Origin: Scolanthus callimorphus
Lineage: Eukaryota; Cnidaria; Anthozoa; Actiniaria; Edwardsiidae
NCBI GenBank assembly: GCA_033964015.1
Contig: CM066924.1
Location: 24,052,280-24,116,279, forward strand
Reading direction: 5' to 3'
Length of the DNA stretch: 64,000 nt
Below, piece after piece: positions 35,931-60,500 of this stretch. The position numbers and the translations under genes were made by a program. A model generated the notes under the pieces. That model saw only the letters and a program-made list of their open reading frames with translations, was not told the origin of the DNA and did no database searches. Position 1 is the stretch's first letter. The number at the start of each line of letters is the position of its first letter.

Positions 35931-35974
35931 CCACGCCCTCTAACAGGCCAGACTACGCCCTCGTGTATATCTCG

Positions 35975-49485
<13,511 letters not shown>

Positions 49486-49529
49486 CTTGGATTGAACGAT
49501 GAGCTGGCACGGTCAAAGGGACTGGGTAC

Positions 49530-49862
49530 TGGATACCGCTGACTTCCGTTCACCGGAAACCGGTAATTTCGGTTGGGATTCCAATGGTACAGTCAATGTT
49601 TCGGCCATTCCGGTTGGTACGAGTGGTTCAGCTTCAGAGGTTGTCTCGCTATTCCAGTTGGAACGAACCGATCGGAATGGTTTGTACCATTGGCACTCCA
49701 ACCGTTTTATGACCAAATAAGGGTAGCCGATCCGAACCGAAATGCGAATAAGCGAATGGTAAGCGCCATTCCACTCGGTATTTCTTCCCAACCGAAATGT
49801 TCTGTACCATTGGACGCCGATCAAACCAACCGGTTTTCCTTGACCAATGGTAAGCACCCTCG
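49530..49862. mobile_element. MITE remnant related to 23637-23917
   Basis: GCCATTCCACTCGGTAT, CCAACCGAAATGTTCTGTAC and CCGGTTTTCCTTGACCAATG follow the same order as in the 23-kb copy. Internal inverted pairs such as CCGGTAATTTCGGTTGGGAT with CCAACCGAAA are present. It lies just upstream of the SLC30A5 start, in its promoter side. Confidence 0.65.
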
Positions 49863-50072
49863 TTGTTCTTAGCATTGGAAAAGTTTTTCGATGCCGACGC
49901 GTTTTAATCCCCAGAGATCTCGATAAGAGCACTTTTTGGCATAACTCCATTTTCATAACTTGAATGAGAAAAAGGTAAAAGTCACTGAGAAGTTTCATGC
50001 AGAAAAATAATCTGCGAGACGAGTTTGCGAACATGGTCTGCTTGCAACACTTTGCTAAATCATTAGATTATA

Positions 50073-50256
50073 GAGCAGATTTCGTATGACTGTGAAAAGT
50101 ACCGCGACAAAGTTGTTCCGCGCCGCGACCGTGACCGTGACCGTACCGCGACTACGCGATTTCATTGGCGATTTCATTCCATTTACAGCAGGCCAGGTTC
50201 CGTACCGCCACCGCGACAGTACCGCGGCACTTTTCACAGTCATACGAAATCTGCTC
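50073..50256. mobile_element. MITE, GAGCAGATTTCGTATGAC ends, TA-flanked
   Basis: GAGCAGATTTCGTATGACTG at the left is inverted at the right (GTCATACGAAATCTGCTC), followed by TA on both sides. The interior is a run of ACCGCGAC/ACCGTGAC words. Relatives lie at 23455 and 60647. Confidence 0.8.
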
Positions 50257-50309
50257 TATTTTATTTACCCCTTTTATTTTCTTCAAGTTGTAAGTGCTAA
50301 ATATTATTA

Positions 50310-50530
50310 ATCATAGTGCAAGGGCAGATTTATAGGGAAGCGAGGAGGTCCGCCCCCTTTTTTTCGGAGATTTTCCCATACATTTACTGTATTTGGTTAC
50401 TGAATTCGCGAAGTTTGCAATTTATTTGATAGCTTTCTGACATTCCTCGATCCGTATAGGGGCCAGAGGGGGAGCGGGATAGGGCCTGGGCCTCCTCTTT
50501 CGTAGGCATTGACTAATTTGCCCCTGCAAG
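50310..50530. mobile_element. MITE with GGGCAGATT-type ends
   Basis: GCAAGGGCAGATTTATAGGG at the left and CTAATTTGCCCCTGCA at the right pair imperfectly. It carries CCCATACATTTACTGTATTT near 50374, shared with the 44546 element although their ends differ. Confidence 0.6.
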
Positions 50531-50837
50531 GATACAGTAAAAACATGTGACAAAATGTCTATGATAAGCTTGGGAAAATCTGCAATAAAAAGAGCCGCGC
50601 CACACCTCCCTCTGGGCCACTCGTTGCCAAAATTATGGCTTCGTACACTGTTAAAAGCAATGAACGATTCCAGCTATAAGCGCGCGCGCTCTTCTTTATT
50701 CAGAAATGCCAAGCCGTGTCACACGACTACCAGAATGCAGCGCACGCTTTTTTAACAGTTCGTCCGACAAATTTCCCACAAAATGTCCCACATCTACCGA
50801 CATGCAGCGCGCGCGTGCGTTTATAGGGAACTTTCGA

Positions 50838-51180
50838 TTTTACCCCTAAAAGGTACCTAAAATGGCGTCGCTTAGTTGATTTTGACCCCTAAAAGGTACT
50901 CAAGACCTATTTTGGCCTCGTAATTTTCTCTCGTATTTTTTACAAAGGAAAATACGTCTGAAAATCAGGCTACCAACAAGTGTGATTTAGCAAGACTAGC
51001 AATACCTATTTTCCCTCGTAATTTTCTCTCGTATTTTTTACGAGGGAAAATACGTATGAAAATCAGGCTACCAACAAGTGTGACTTGCTTGATTTGCTAG
51101 AACAGACGTCTAAAAGGTACCTATCTGGAAAAAATTGTAAGTTTTCGAATTTTACCCCCTAAAGGGAATTGATTGATTCT
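50838..51180. repeat. Partial ACCCCTAAAAGGTACC-type element with internal duplication
   Basis: ACCCCTAAAAGGTACC-like words occur at about 50840, 50885, 51108 and 51157. A block of about 110 bp starting CCTCGTAATTTTCTCTCGTA is duplicated in tandem (50925 and 51015). Related to the G-run MITEs by its motif, but clear ends are absent. Confidence 0.6.
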
Positions 51181-51385
51181 GAACAGCCCCAGGGGGATTC
51201 TGAACAGCCCCACAGGGAGAAGGGCAAACTTAGCATTGTATTACCTTGGCGATGCAGTTTTTAAAGATAACAACACAAAAACGTCAACAACAGTTTTGAT
51301 TTCACGCAGCACGGCGTACAAATTAGTCATATCAATCCGTAGTTAGTTCAACCCTCAACTGCAAATTGGAGAGGAAGGGCTAAGG

Positions 51386-51842
51386 CCCGGGGGGGGGGGG
51401 GGGGGGGGGACTCCCATTTTTTGACCGGGGATGATCGTCGGAAATTTTCAGTTTCACCCCTAAAAGATACCAAACATGGCGGGCCATGGCGTGGCTCAAA
51501 TAATTTCTTACCCTAAAAGATACCCTAAAAGATGAGGCCTTATGTGCAAAGTAGGCGCGAAGGAGACAGGTAACAGGTAAAAGATACCCATCATGAAATT
51601 TCCGTGTTTGTTTCTAATTTATCGTCTTCTCATCGAGTACTCTCTCTTTCTTACACGGTTTTTAGAAGCACCATCATGAGAGAAAACAATTTGGACACAT
51701 ATTTCGGCCCTAAAAGATACCAATCTCCCTAATTCTATTGAAGATTAAGATCACCCCTAAAAGAGACCAAGGCCCCGTGATTTTAACCCCTAAAAGATAC
51801 GACGATCATCCCCGGTCAAAAAATATGGGAGTCTCCCCCGGT
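51386..51842. mobile_element. G-run-ended MITE with reiterated motif, copy C
   Basis: CCCGG plus a run of about 20 G, then ACTCCCATTTTTTGACCGGG, is inverted at the right. The 8-bp duplication GGCTAAGG flanks it (51378-51385, 51843-51850). Seven one-way copies of ACCCCTAAAAGATACC-like words lie inside. A half copy of a sister element begins immediately after, at 51851. Confidence 0.9.
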
Positions 51843-52070
51843 GGCTAAGGCCCCGGGGGGGTTCTTCACATGTCGACCTGATAGGGGTGCTCGTCGTATT
51901 TTTTAGGGGTCAAAATCGACTCTCAGGTTTGCTCATTTTATTTTCAATGTACACGATCACGAGCCTTGTTCGGTCGCCTGTGGTTACGTTTTTTTGAAAT
52001 ATTGTCTCAGAAAGCATCTTCCATACATATAACCATAGTTAGTAGAGGTCTCCCTCTACTAACTATGATA

Positions 52071-52640
52071 CAGTAAAAACCCGCATAAAAGAACAAGTGG
52101 ATTAAGAACACTCAGGCTGTAATTTGGTCAAAAAGATACCCTATACATAAGAACACATACAGCCTGAAAAATGAAAATTGTTCTTGTATAAAAAGATGGC
52201 TGCTAGTTAGATTCGAGAACAGTAATCTAGTGTGGTATCCAGATCAATATAATGTGCTAGACTAGTGCACACAGAGTCTACAGCATGTACTGTATGGGGA
52301 ATTCCAGGGTACATTTAGCAATTGTTTTTATGCTACTAAATTTACTGTCACCTTCTGCCAATCACATTCTTTAGTTTGAGTGTTGGTAGTGTATGCAGTT
52401 CCAGGGTACATTTAGCAATTGTTTTTATGCTACTAAATTTACTGTCACCTTTTGCCAATCACATTCTTTATTTTGAGTGTTGGTAGTGTATGCAGTAAGC
52501 TATTATCTAATATTAAGAGACAAATTTTAAGAACACCTCAAGAACATTTTCAGGCTGTTTTTGCAGAAAACCCCCAATGTATAAGAACAAACTCAGCCTG
52601 AATCCCCAAAACACCTGTTCTTTTATGCGGGTTTTTACTG
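52071..52640. mobile_element. Mariner-like MITE, CAGTAAAAACCCGC ends
   Basis: CAGTAAAAACCCGCATAAAA at the left is inverted at the right, with TA on each side, as for Tc1/mariner elements. Internal words AACACTCAGGCTG and ATACATAAGAACACAT recur near 18740-18790, marking a second, decayed copy. A 97-bp segment (TTCCAGGGTACATTTAGCAA) is tandemly duplicated at 52302-52495. No transposase. Confidence 0.85.
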
Positions 52641-52745
52641 TATAACATACGTAGGTGTACGTTAGTCCAAATAAAACTTTAATAAAAGAAGGTTGATGTC
52701 ACTATCCCTGGATGTCCCTCATGGATTTGTGTCTTTCTCTCGATC

Positions 52746-52942
52746 TCATGCATTCAAAATGCATTTCGCAGTCTTTCTATTTATTTCGTCTTTCTGATTC
52801 ATGCTGATGATAATAAGTTTATTGATGTCACTGTAATTCCGATCACTGATAGAATTATATGCAGGGCATTTTACAAGAGTGTGCTCCTCGTTCTCTATCC
52901 CTGTTTTGCAGATTGACACAAGGTTTCTATGTCATCCCTGAT
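52746..52942 (-). pseudogene. LINE ORF2 C-terminal remnant
   Basis: The minus frame reads HRNLVSICKTGIENEEHTLV followed by KCPAYNSISD, the C...H...C zinc-knuckle typical of the ORF2 C terminus of non-LTR retrotransposons, and ends at TGA 52746-52748. It is cut off upstream by a stop. Inactive fragment. Confidence 0.65.
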
Positions 52943-53480
52943 TTGGTTTTCCTGTTGCTTTTTTGGTGATTGATCATTACACCTGTTATATCATGGTTAG
53001 TAGAGAGGACCCTACTTACCATGGTTACGTGTTAGAACAAGCTACTGTTAATTGCCTGGCTCATTTCAGAATCACTCGTTGGTGCTATGGCTACAAACCG
53101 CTCGCTGCAGCTATTTTACTTCATTTACTCCAAAACGTACGAAAACTCAGTAAATTAGGCGCTATATTGAAGGAATCGATGCAGTAAAGGAAACTTGCAT
53201 CGTATTTTCAGAATAGGATGAGGTTTTCTGCTCCCCATTGTATGTTATGTCCCAAAAAGGACAAATATGGCGCACGTCCCTTTAAATTGGTTGTCATGGA
53301 AACAGAAACTGTCCAAATTTTGCTAGTACAAGAATTAACATTGATGCAAAGTTTCATTGACGTAGCTATTTTCGTTTTAGAGATATTTGCAATACTATTT
53401 TCTGCCCTACGTATAAGCCCCAAGTCAGGTCTTAACACACCTGAGCTTGGAGGAGTGTTAACACATCCATAAACACGAAC

Positions 53481-54551
53481 ATGTTTCTTAGTCTTGCAAA
53501 GCGCACTAAGTGCGTCAAAATGGCCATTAGTGTCAGCCTTTTGACAAGTTTTACCTTGGTTATACTATCCTCGTCTCGCGAAGCAGATGAAAAATCACAA
53601 AAAAAGAAACCAAACCCACCTCAGTATTATGGAGACAACACGTCGATGCGCGAGATGGTTCCTCCCAAATTTATTTATCTGATTCAAACAGCCATGTGCT
53701 TGCCAGGAAGACTCACAGATAAGAACGTGTTGGGGTCATCGTCTTGTAACTGCGAAGTAATTGTCTTGAGTTTCAAAAACGAGTGCCTGAAAACCTCGTC
53801 CAAATCCGAACATATCTCTTACATCTTTTCGCGAAATATTTCTTGGTCTGCAGGGAGAAACAAGCTTTATGATCTGGCTAAGTCAAGAGGCAAGTTTTAC
53901 TTGTACTATATATTTATGGATGATGATTTAGAACTGTCCTACAACCCCAAATTTGTGACCAAGTCCTTGGAGGGCGTACCCCATTTAAGGGCATTTGAAA
54001 GGTTTCTCGCAGACAACGAGCCGGCCGTCGGGACTCCAAATTATGTAGTCCATCACACTGCCGAGGTCATGCTACGCAAACGAGTAGAGCTTTGTAGCAA
54101 TAAACTACCGAATATCTCCAGTAAACCTTCATATGTTCCAGTGACGCATTTTGATGCGAGTTTTAACGCTTTTCATCGTAACGCTGTAGCTCATTTGCTT
54201 CCTTACGCGACTCAATATGATGATTACAATTGGTGGCATAGTCAAAGACGTGTGATCACGGCTACAGAACTCAAATACCGTGGACACGCTTGGATCTTCT
54301 CGCCCATTTCCGCATACAACACAGCTCATGGGAAGTACCCGAGAAATGACAAGAATGCTACCAGAGTCTGGTCCCACATCGTGCGCGAAGTTGCTAAAGA
54401 ACTTCCGCAGAAGTTCCAACATTCCAAGTTGGTTCAAAAGTTTATTGGGGAGCCTGTAAAATACACGGAAAACTCTCGTTCAGTTTGCTTCGACCTCAAG
54501 CCCCACCATCCTATAGAGCCCTACGCTCATTTTAAATTAGAAAACCCTTGA
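53481..54551 (+). CDS. Single-exon type II membrane protein, glycosyltransferase-like
   Basis: I do not recognise the family with certainty. The 356-residue frame is uninterrupted, unlike every multi-exon neighbour. Residues 1-13 are basic, 14-31 (MAISVSLLTSFTLVILSS) form a hydrophobic signal anchor, then comes a lysine/proline-rich stem. This is the layout of Golgi type II enzymes. A central segment reads NISWSAGRNKLYDLAKSRGK followed by FYLYYIFMDDDLEL. The acidic triplet at 147-149 after a hydrophobic strand resembles the DxD metal/nucleotide-sugar motif of GT-A glycosyltransferases. Possible N-glycosylation sites are N53 and N119. A second Met at 14 is an alternative start. The single exon suggests a retroposed origin or an expanded intronless family. 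AATAAA follows at 54807. Confidence 0.75.
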   Translation: MFLSLAKRTKCVKMAISVSLLTSFTLVILSSSREADEKSQKKKPNPPQYYGDNTSMREMVPPKFIYLIQTAMCLPGRLTDKNVLGSSSCNCEVIVLSFKNECLKTSSKSEHISYIFSRNISWSAGRNKLYDLAKSRGKFYLYYIFMDDDLELSYNPKFVTKSLEGVPHLRAFERFLADNEPAVGTPNYVVHHTAEVMLRKRVELCSNKLPNISSKPSYVPVTHFDASFNAFHRNAVAHLLPYATQYDDYNWWHSQRRVITATELKYRGHAWIFSPISAYNTAHGKYPRNDKNATRVWSHIVREVAKELPQKFQHSKLVQKFIGEPVKYTENSRSVCFDLKPHHPIEPYAHFKLENP

Positions 54552-54806
54552 TTTTTCATTAATTTTCATTCATCCAAATTGAAAGGAACCTCGATAAAAA
54601 ATCTCGAATACACATCTTCATTGTACTCTAATGTACTCTTTTGGAAAAGGACGCTTTTTTTTCATTCATGTACCAATGTCAAAAATGACTTTTGATCTGT
54701 GATTCGTGTCTGTAGCTAAATGTACTAATTAAGTTTATGCCACAATTAGCAATATTTCCCAGTACCTACTTGAGATTAGGCAAAAATGATCTACATATTA
54801 AATATT

Positions 54807-54812
54807 AATAAA
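54807..54812 (+). terminator. Polyadenylation signal candidate of the single-exon gene
   Basis: AATAAA, 256 bases after the stop codon at 54551, in an AT-rich tail. Use inferred. Confidence 0.5.
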
Positions 54813-55069
54813 GTTAAAATATTTGTGAGTGATTGCTATCCCCAAGGTGACAGAACGTTTCGTAAAAACAGTTTTTTTTTCTGAACGGAAGTACTCCAAA
54901 AACATAAAAAAATATAAAAATATATATGGAGAACGGTGCAACACGCGTCTCGTTTGTGTTACTAATACACTTGGCTTGTTTACACATCAGGTTTTGTTGA
55001 ATACTTGCATGTTCGTGACTGACAAACATAGGCCAAAAGATTATAATGCTGTTTATAGAGCTTTTTTTT

Positions 55070-55403
55070 CCCGGGGGGGGGGGGGGGGACTCTAAGGTTA
55101 AAATGCTAGGGGTGACCGTCGGGAAACTCGAATTTTGACCCTAAAAAATACCTGGTCGGAAAAAATTTCCACCCTAAAAAATACCCCTCAGTCTGAAAAT
55201 ACCCTAAAAAAATACCAACAATTTTGACAGATTAAATTTTATTCTGGCCGTTTATTTAATATACATCAAATGTATCCTCTCGACTTTCAAAAACACTACC
55301 TTATTTGCGTGAGAACCCCCTAAAAAATACCAGATCGCCGATTTCAATCCCTAAAAAAAACGACGGTCACCCCTAGCATTCGAATATAGGGAGTCCCCCC
55401 CCG
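55070..55403. mobile_element. G-run-ended MITE with reiterated motif, copy D
   Basis: CCCGG plus a long G run and GACTCTA at the left, inverted as GGGAGTCCCCCCCCG at the right; ATGCTAGGGGTGACCGTCG is inverted near 55360. Five one-way copies of ACCCTAAAAAATACC. Flanking T runs hide the target duplication. Confidence 0.85.
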
Positions 55404-56221
55404 ATTTTTTTTTATATCATCGTGAAGTTAACTGGCTTACAACAGCATTACAGCGTTATTTTCTAGCCAACAAGCATCAAGCACACAACGGACCCGTCAG
55501 AAAACCACTGTTCCTCGCCCCCTTTCGCTGCTCTGCTGACAAGGAAAGCCTCTTGTATTGGGAACCGTTTTTATACACATTCTCTTTGATGGCAAAAATA
55601 TTGAAGTGTCCTGGCAAATGTATGCTAATTTTGGAACTTATGTTTGGAAATTTAGTAGTCGTTACTTAATAACTTTTGATCTAATTTTAATTCTTTTTTG
55701 CCTTGGTTCTTGTTTTGGCTGGGAAAACTATCCCTTCTTCAGTGTTGGCAAATTTTCCAAATTTCCGTCAATTTTTGCCAGCAATTCCGAAAAGTTGGAA
55801 CAGTTACAGATTTTGACTTGTCACACACATTCAGGAGAAACGTATCGATCGACGATTCTGAAAGCAGTAAATTGAAGTTTGCGTACGCGCTTGATAATTT
55901 TAGGGGGACCGTTGGTACAAGTCATGTACTGCATTCATGAACTCGGATCGGAGTGTAGATTTGAAAATTTGGATGACAAAACCCACGTGGGCTTCGCAAG
56001 AGCCAATTCCAGCGTTTGTTTTATCGAAAAAACAGCACTACTCAGCTTTCTGATGTCTAGATCAGTAGTTTCATTCTTTGGTTTTAAATGTCAATAAATC
56101 TGGCGCCACTTTCCTTGGCGAAATATATCACCTCCGAAAAAATAACACCCCCCCCCCCCCAGACAAAAATGTCTAGCTACGGCCTTGATGCGTCAATGGC
56201 TGTCACCAGAGCCTCCCCCGC

Positions 56222-56520
56222 CAGGGGCGTAGCCAGCACTTATGAGAGGGGGGGTTCCAAAATTCAAAAATAAAAAACTCCACATAAATCGGACGTTTTT
56301 TGCGTTCTCGCCACAGGAAACCCAGCCAAAAATATTGATCTCGGGAAAAAACTAGCGTTTGAAGAAATTTGCTACATTTTATTGGAGCTTTTATTTGTTG
56401 TCTATTAAATATTTACCGAATTTTAGTAATAAGTCGGTCCAGAACAGAGGCGAGGGGGGGTTCCGCTGCGGGAGAGGGGGGGTTCCGGAACCCTGGAACC
56501 CCCCCCTGGCTACGCCCCTG
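56222..56520. mobile_element. GGCGTAGCCAG MITE, copy 2
   Basis: CAGGGGCGTAGCCAG at the left, CTGGCTACGCCCCTG at the right, with 5-bp duplication CCCGC (56217-56221, 56521-56525). Same ends and duplication length as 44546-44716 but a different interior. Confidence 0.88.
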
Positions 56521-56695
56521 CCCGCGAGGAGACGAGCCGGGGAGTTCTGGGTTCGAGAATGCGTTGAGTTTGGCAATTTACATTGCATCATGAAACCTGT
56601 TTCTCAACCGGAAAAACCTGCTGTCGCATAGACATCAAATCGAGGCTAGCATACTGAATCACATTCACTCTGAAACGCTACAGCCAAAAAACATT

Positions 56696-57232
56696 ATTAT
56701 TCAGCCATGCCACTATCTCGGTTCTGATTGGCTAAGAGGACGCAGCGAAACCTTGTTGGCGCGCAGTGCGTGACGTCATACTACAGACATTAGGATTGAT
56801 GCACTCTAATGACGTCATAGCGCAAGCCAATATGTTTGGTCGCCATCTTGGTTTTCATTTCGGAAGTGAAAGCCAGTTTTGCCAATATTCTCGTTGAGTC
56901 TGTTACGATTTTTGCCAAGAGATCATTGCTCAGGATATCTAAACATCAATTATGGCTATTTGATTGAATACGAAAAGGAAAATGCCAATGGACGTAAGCT
57001 GAAGTTGAAAAACCGTTTCGCCGTGAAAGCCTCATCGTTGACTTCGTTTAGCTAGGTAAGAATTCCTGATTGCTGAATAATAAAACAATTAAAAACAATC
57101 GGTTTTCGCATGAGATTTGTCAACGCCTCGAGTTAGTGTTATCCGCCTCAGCTTCGATTCGGCAGATAACACAAACCTCGGCGTTGACAAATCTCACTAT
57201 CATGCTCAACGTCATCCAATAAGTGTTAATTA
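56696..57232 (+). repeat. Dispersed repeat, copy 2
   Basis: Reverse-complement match of 5207-5700, longer by a palindromic block around GTGTTATCYGCC (57130-57175). It starts ATTATTATTCAGCCATGCCA and ends CCAATAAGTGTTAATT. It contains CGCCATCTTGGTTTTC. No coding capacity. Confidence 0.85.
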
Positions 57233-57503
57233 TCCTGCTCGATTTTGCAGAATATCGTCTGATTAACCCAACTCGGGACTGTGTCTCTCGTCGTATCAGA
57301 CGTTATTCTGATCAATCTCGCAGGATAATGGTTAATTATACATGCAGACACACTTTCTTTCGAATCACATGCATCCATTGTGAATAAACTCCTCCCCAGA
57401 GAAGAACAGGTGATGTTTATAACTACAGGATCGCTTTTCGTGCGCAACAAACAAAATACAAAATTTCTGATAAAGGACGATCTGATAAGGAAGGAGACGA
57501 GAA

Positions 57504-60500
57504 ATGGTGGTTATTTGGCTGACCATGCTCGTCGCTTCTTTTGTTTCCTTGAGCGTGAAAGGTATGTATGCGGTAACTGTGAAAAAAGAAACAAAACTAA
57601 GTCTAAGACGAGCCGAACTTCCTCTGAAATTGACATGAATTGATTTTCTAAGGGATCCGTACTTGATTTTCGAAGACCCGTAAAGATTAGCGCTTCAGGC
57701 CCGAGAAGTTCAGGCTTTTAAGCAGGATTAAGTAGTATGGCGAAATATCTCGTTAGGTAGAACCAAATCGAGAAAGTTCGTCAAACTTTTGAAAGCGCAC
57801 ACGGCTGTTGTTTGTAATAAAACTTGCCAATTATGTCACTATGTTTTATAAGTTAATTTATAGATTGAAAAGCAGTGGATAAAACGGATAAAATGTGATT
57901 TAGGACTAGTCCAAAGCAGGAGAATTGCCATGAAGAGCTTGTATGGAATCAGCCGCGACAGTAAATTTCTGCAGAATTGAAACCTATTTCATGGGAATAA
58001 AAGCTGAATGTTTCGTGACAAAAGAAATGTGGAGTATTCGGAAATCACGGTTGTTTATGGAATGCTAGAGAATGGAAAAACAAAACAGAAGCGCAAAATA
58101 TGCCAACGTTTCGGACCTTTATTTGGGTCCTTCTTCACAATTTCTTCAGGACGACTAAAAAACCGTTACAAAATCCCAGCTAATCCCGTATATATACACT
58201 CCCCATTCTTGTGTCTGGGAAATTCAATATTTTAGCTTCAAAATGATATATACCTGATTATCATAGCATAAATTGCGACGCGACGAGAATTTTTTTTTCG
58301 AAGACACCCCTCACGGGTTTACAGAGACCTTAACTCCAATTTCAAGTTAGACTCTAGAACCGTTTTCACGAGCGTGTATATTCTGGTATTCACGGTGTTT
58401 ATTTTTATTATACTACTATAGCAGTATTTTTATAATATATATATATTATTGTAACAATGTATAGCTTATTTTTAATTTAATTAAATCCTGAGGGAACATT
58501 ACCCTGTTTAAATAAAGGTTACTACTACTTACTACGACCGCGAGCTAAAAAAACGGTCACAAAACTGCAGCCTACCTTACCTGGCTTCACAATTTTCAAC
58601 TATTATGTTCTGCTGGGAAAATTGTTTTGAAGTTTCGAAAAGAAAAACGTCATCTTTCTTTGTTTGTTGATCGTTCTACAAACGAATTTTTCAAATATAA
58701 TCAAGTAGTAACGACAACAACATCTTTATTTAGCACTCGCAAAAAAAATACAATAATTCGTAAGAAGAAAAAATATATAAATGTTATGAGCACTAGCCAT
58801 TTAGAAATAGCAGAAGCTTGTCGAGCTAGAAATGTCTAATAAAAAACGCGTTTGATCTTTTTCTGATGGCTTGCAATAAAACATTATCTACCTTGCTGCC
58901 TTGAAAAATTGGAGCACCTTCTTGGCAATTTTTCGTTAAAATGGCATAAAAACTCGATTTATCTAAACGGAAAAGAGGGAGCCTGTTATACATACATATA
59001 TAGGCTTTATAACACGGTTAAAACACTCAGTAGACAAGAATAAAAAGTACTGAGTTACAGGTTTGCCGTGTGTGAGCCCAATACACTCTTAATTTCGAAA
59101 GCGACGAGGCAGTTCGCGCCTCTTTCGGCAGGCTGTTTTCCATAGCGACGACCGCTGAAGCTAAAAGATCGCTTTAGAAAGTTTGTACGCGGTTTTGGAA
59201 GGGCCAGTCTCTTTCATTGTCCCGGAAGTTGTATGGCTGGTCACGGTATGTAAATAGATCACAGAGGTAAGAAGGCGTTTGACCATTTAAAGTCTTGAAC
59301 ATGAGTATCGCTTTTTGCTTAGCCCTTGCTGGGGATACACCCCTTTCATAATGGCCGCCGCTCATTTGCATGAGGCATTTGAACTTTCAGGCTATTTCAA
59401 ATTTTGACATGAAAATTACTAGAAGTTATAGCGCCTGATGACTTTTGTGAAGTTGAGTTTAAAACAGCAATTTTTGGGCGAGATATAAACATCTGAAGTT
59501 CTCAAAATAAACCAAAACGAGGCTAGAAAGGCTTCTAGTGAACATCCCATACAAAACTCTGTATTTTTGTGGTCCTATAATTTCGTCAATATTTAACCAA
59601 TTTATACTGAATTTTCTGAAACTGTGTATTCTGATGTATGATTTTTCAAGCAACAAGTTTTTCACTTGATAAATATTTCTTTCGCCTTTTACTAGGAAAA
59701 CTGAATTATGAAAGAGGTGTATACCTGTATACCCTATCCCAGCCAAGCACACCGAGCAAGTAGTCAGAGCTGATGTCGTAGCTTGAGTTTGTTATAACCC
59801 CAGCTGCTCTATTTTGCAACTTTAGGAGCTTTTCTGACAGGCGCACAGCCAACCCATCCCAGACTGCACTGCAGTACTGGAAGTGGGATTCAATTAAGGC
59901 TTGATACGCGCATGCTCCAGGAGCCATCACTCTGATTCATCAGCAAAACTAATAAGACCATCCTATCAGATAACTATTTAAGAATATGTAAAGCTAAAAA
60001 GCATGGTCGGATAAATTGAGAAGGACTAAAAGCTAGGGTCTTAGTTGACAGATCATTGTTCTAGGATACCTAGGGAAGGAATACTATACAGGGTCGGATC
60101 CAGGATCTCCAGAAAGGGGGGCTCAAAGTGAAAATAATGAAAGTCAAAGATGTCAACCTTGCTCCAGCAAATGTATGGAAAAATCTATCGAAAAAGGGCT
60201 CCCTGAGACCCCCTCCTAACTCCGTAGGCGGCTGCTTCAAATTGATCACAGGCTCGGTTATTTCAGGTTTAGCGCCAACGTGTCGTCGTATCTCCTTCAG
60301 CCCAGCCGCACAAAACAACAGGTTGATAGATCATGTGAACAAATCCTATCCACTACACAATCCCTCCGATTGCCACAAGTTATGTTACGGGAACCCTGTG
60401 TGCTCATCCTTCAACCTTGGACCCATGTCAGAGGATGGCGTCCACCAATGCGAGATCAATGACGGTGACAAGCATCGGTATCCGAATGCATTAGTTCGCT

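Larger units (their letters stand above)
33828..35974. other. Spacer between SLC30A5 3' end and SMN 5' end
   Basis: About 2.1 kb with no supported gene. It holds the SMN promoter side, a segment near 34900 related to 50660 (TTCCAGCTATAA word), a foldback element at 35281-35577, a three-unit tandem repeat at 35612-35930, and the probable SLC30A5 3' UTR. A tRNA-like A-box word occurs near 34050 without a matching B box. Confidence 0.55.
49486..53480. other. Repeat-rich interval between SLC30A5 and the single-exon gene
   Basis: Apart from the elements listed (49530, 50073, 50310, 50838, 51386, 52071, 52746) there is no gene. 50540-50830 holds the GCAATGAACGATTCCAGC word and GCGCGCGCG, related to 34900. 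51851-52020 is a half G-run MITE and anonymous sequence. 52960-53480 has short open frames on both strands without a domain; it is probably the upstream region of the 53481 gene. Confidence 0.5.

Noticed and set aside
53218..53472. Separate small gene upstream of 53481
   Set aside because: Frames on both strands are open by chance and neither shows a domain or a conserved start.
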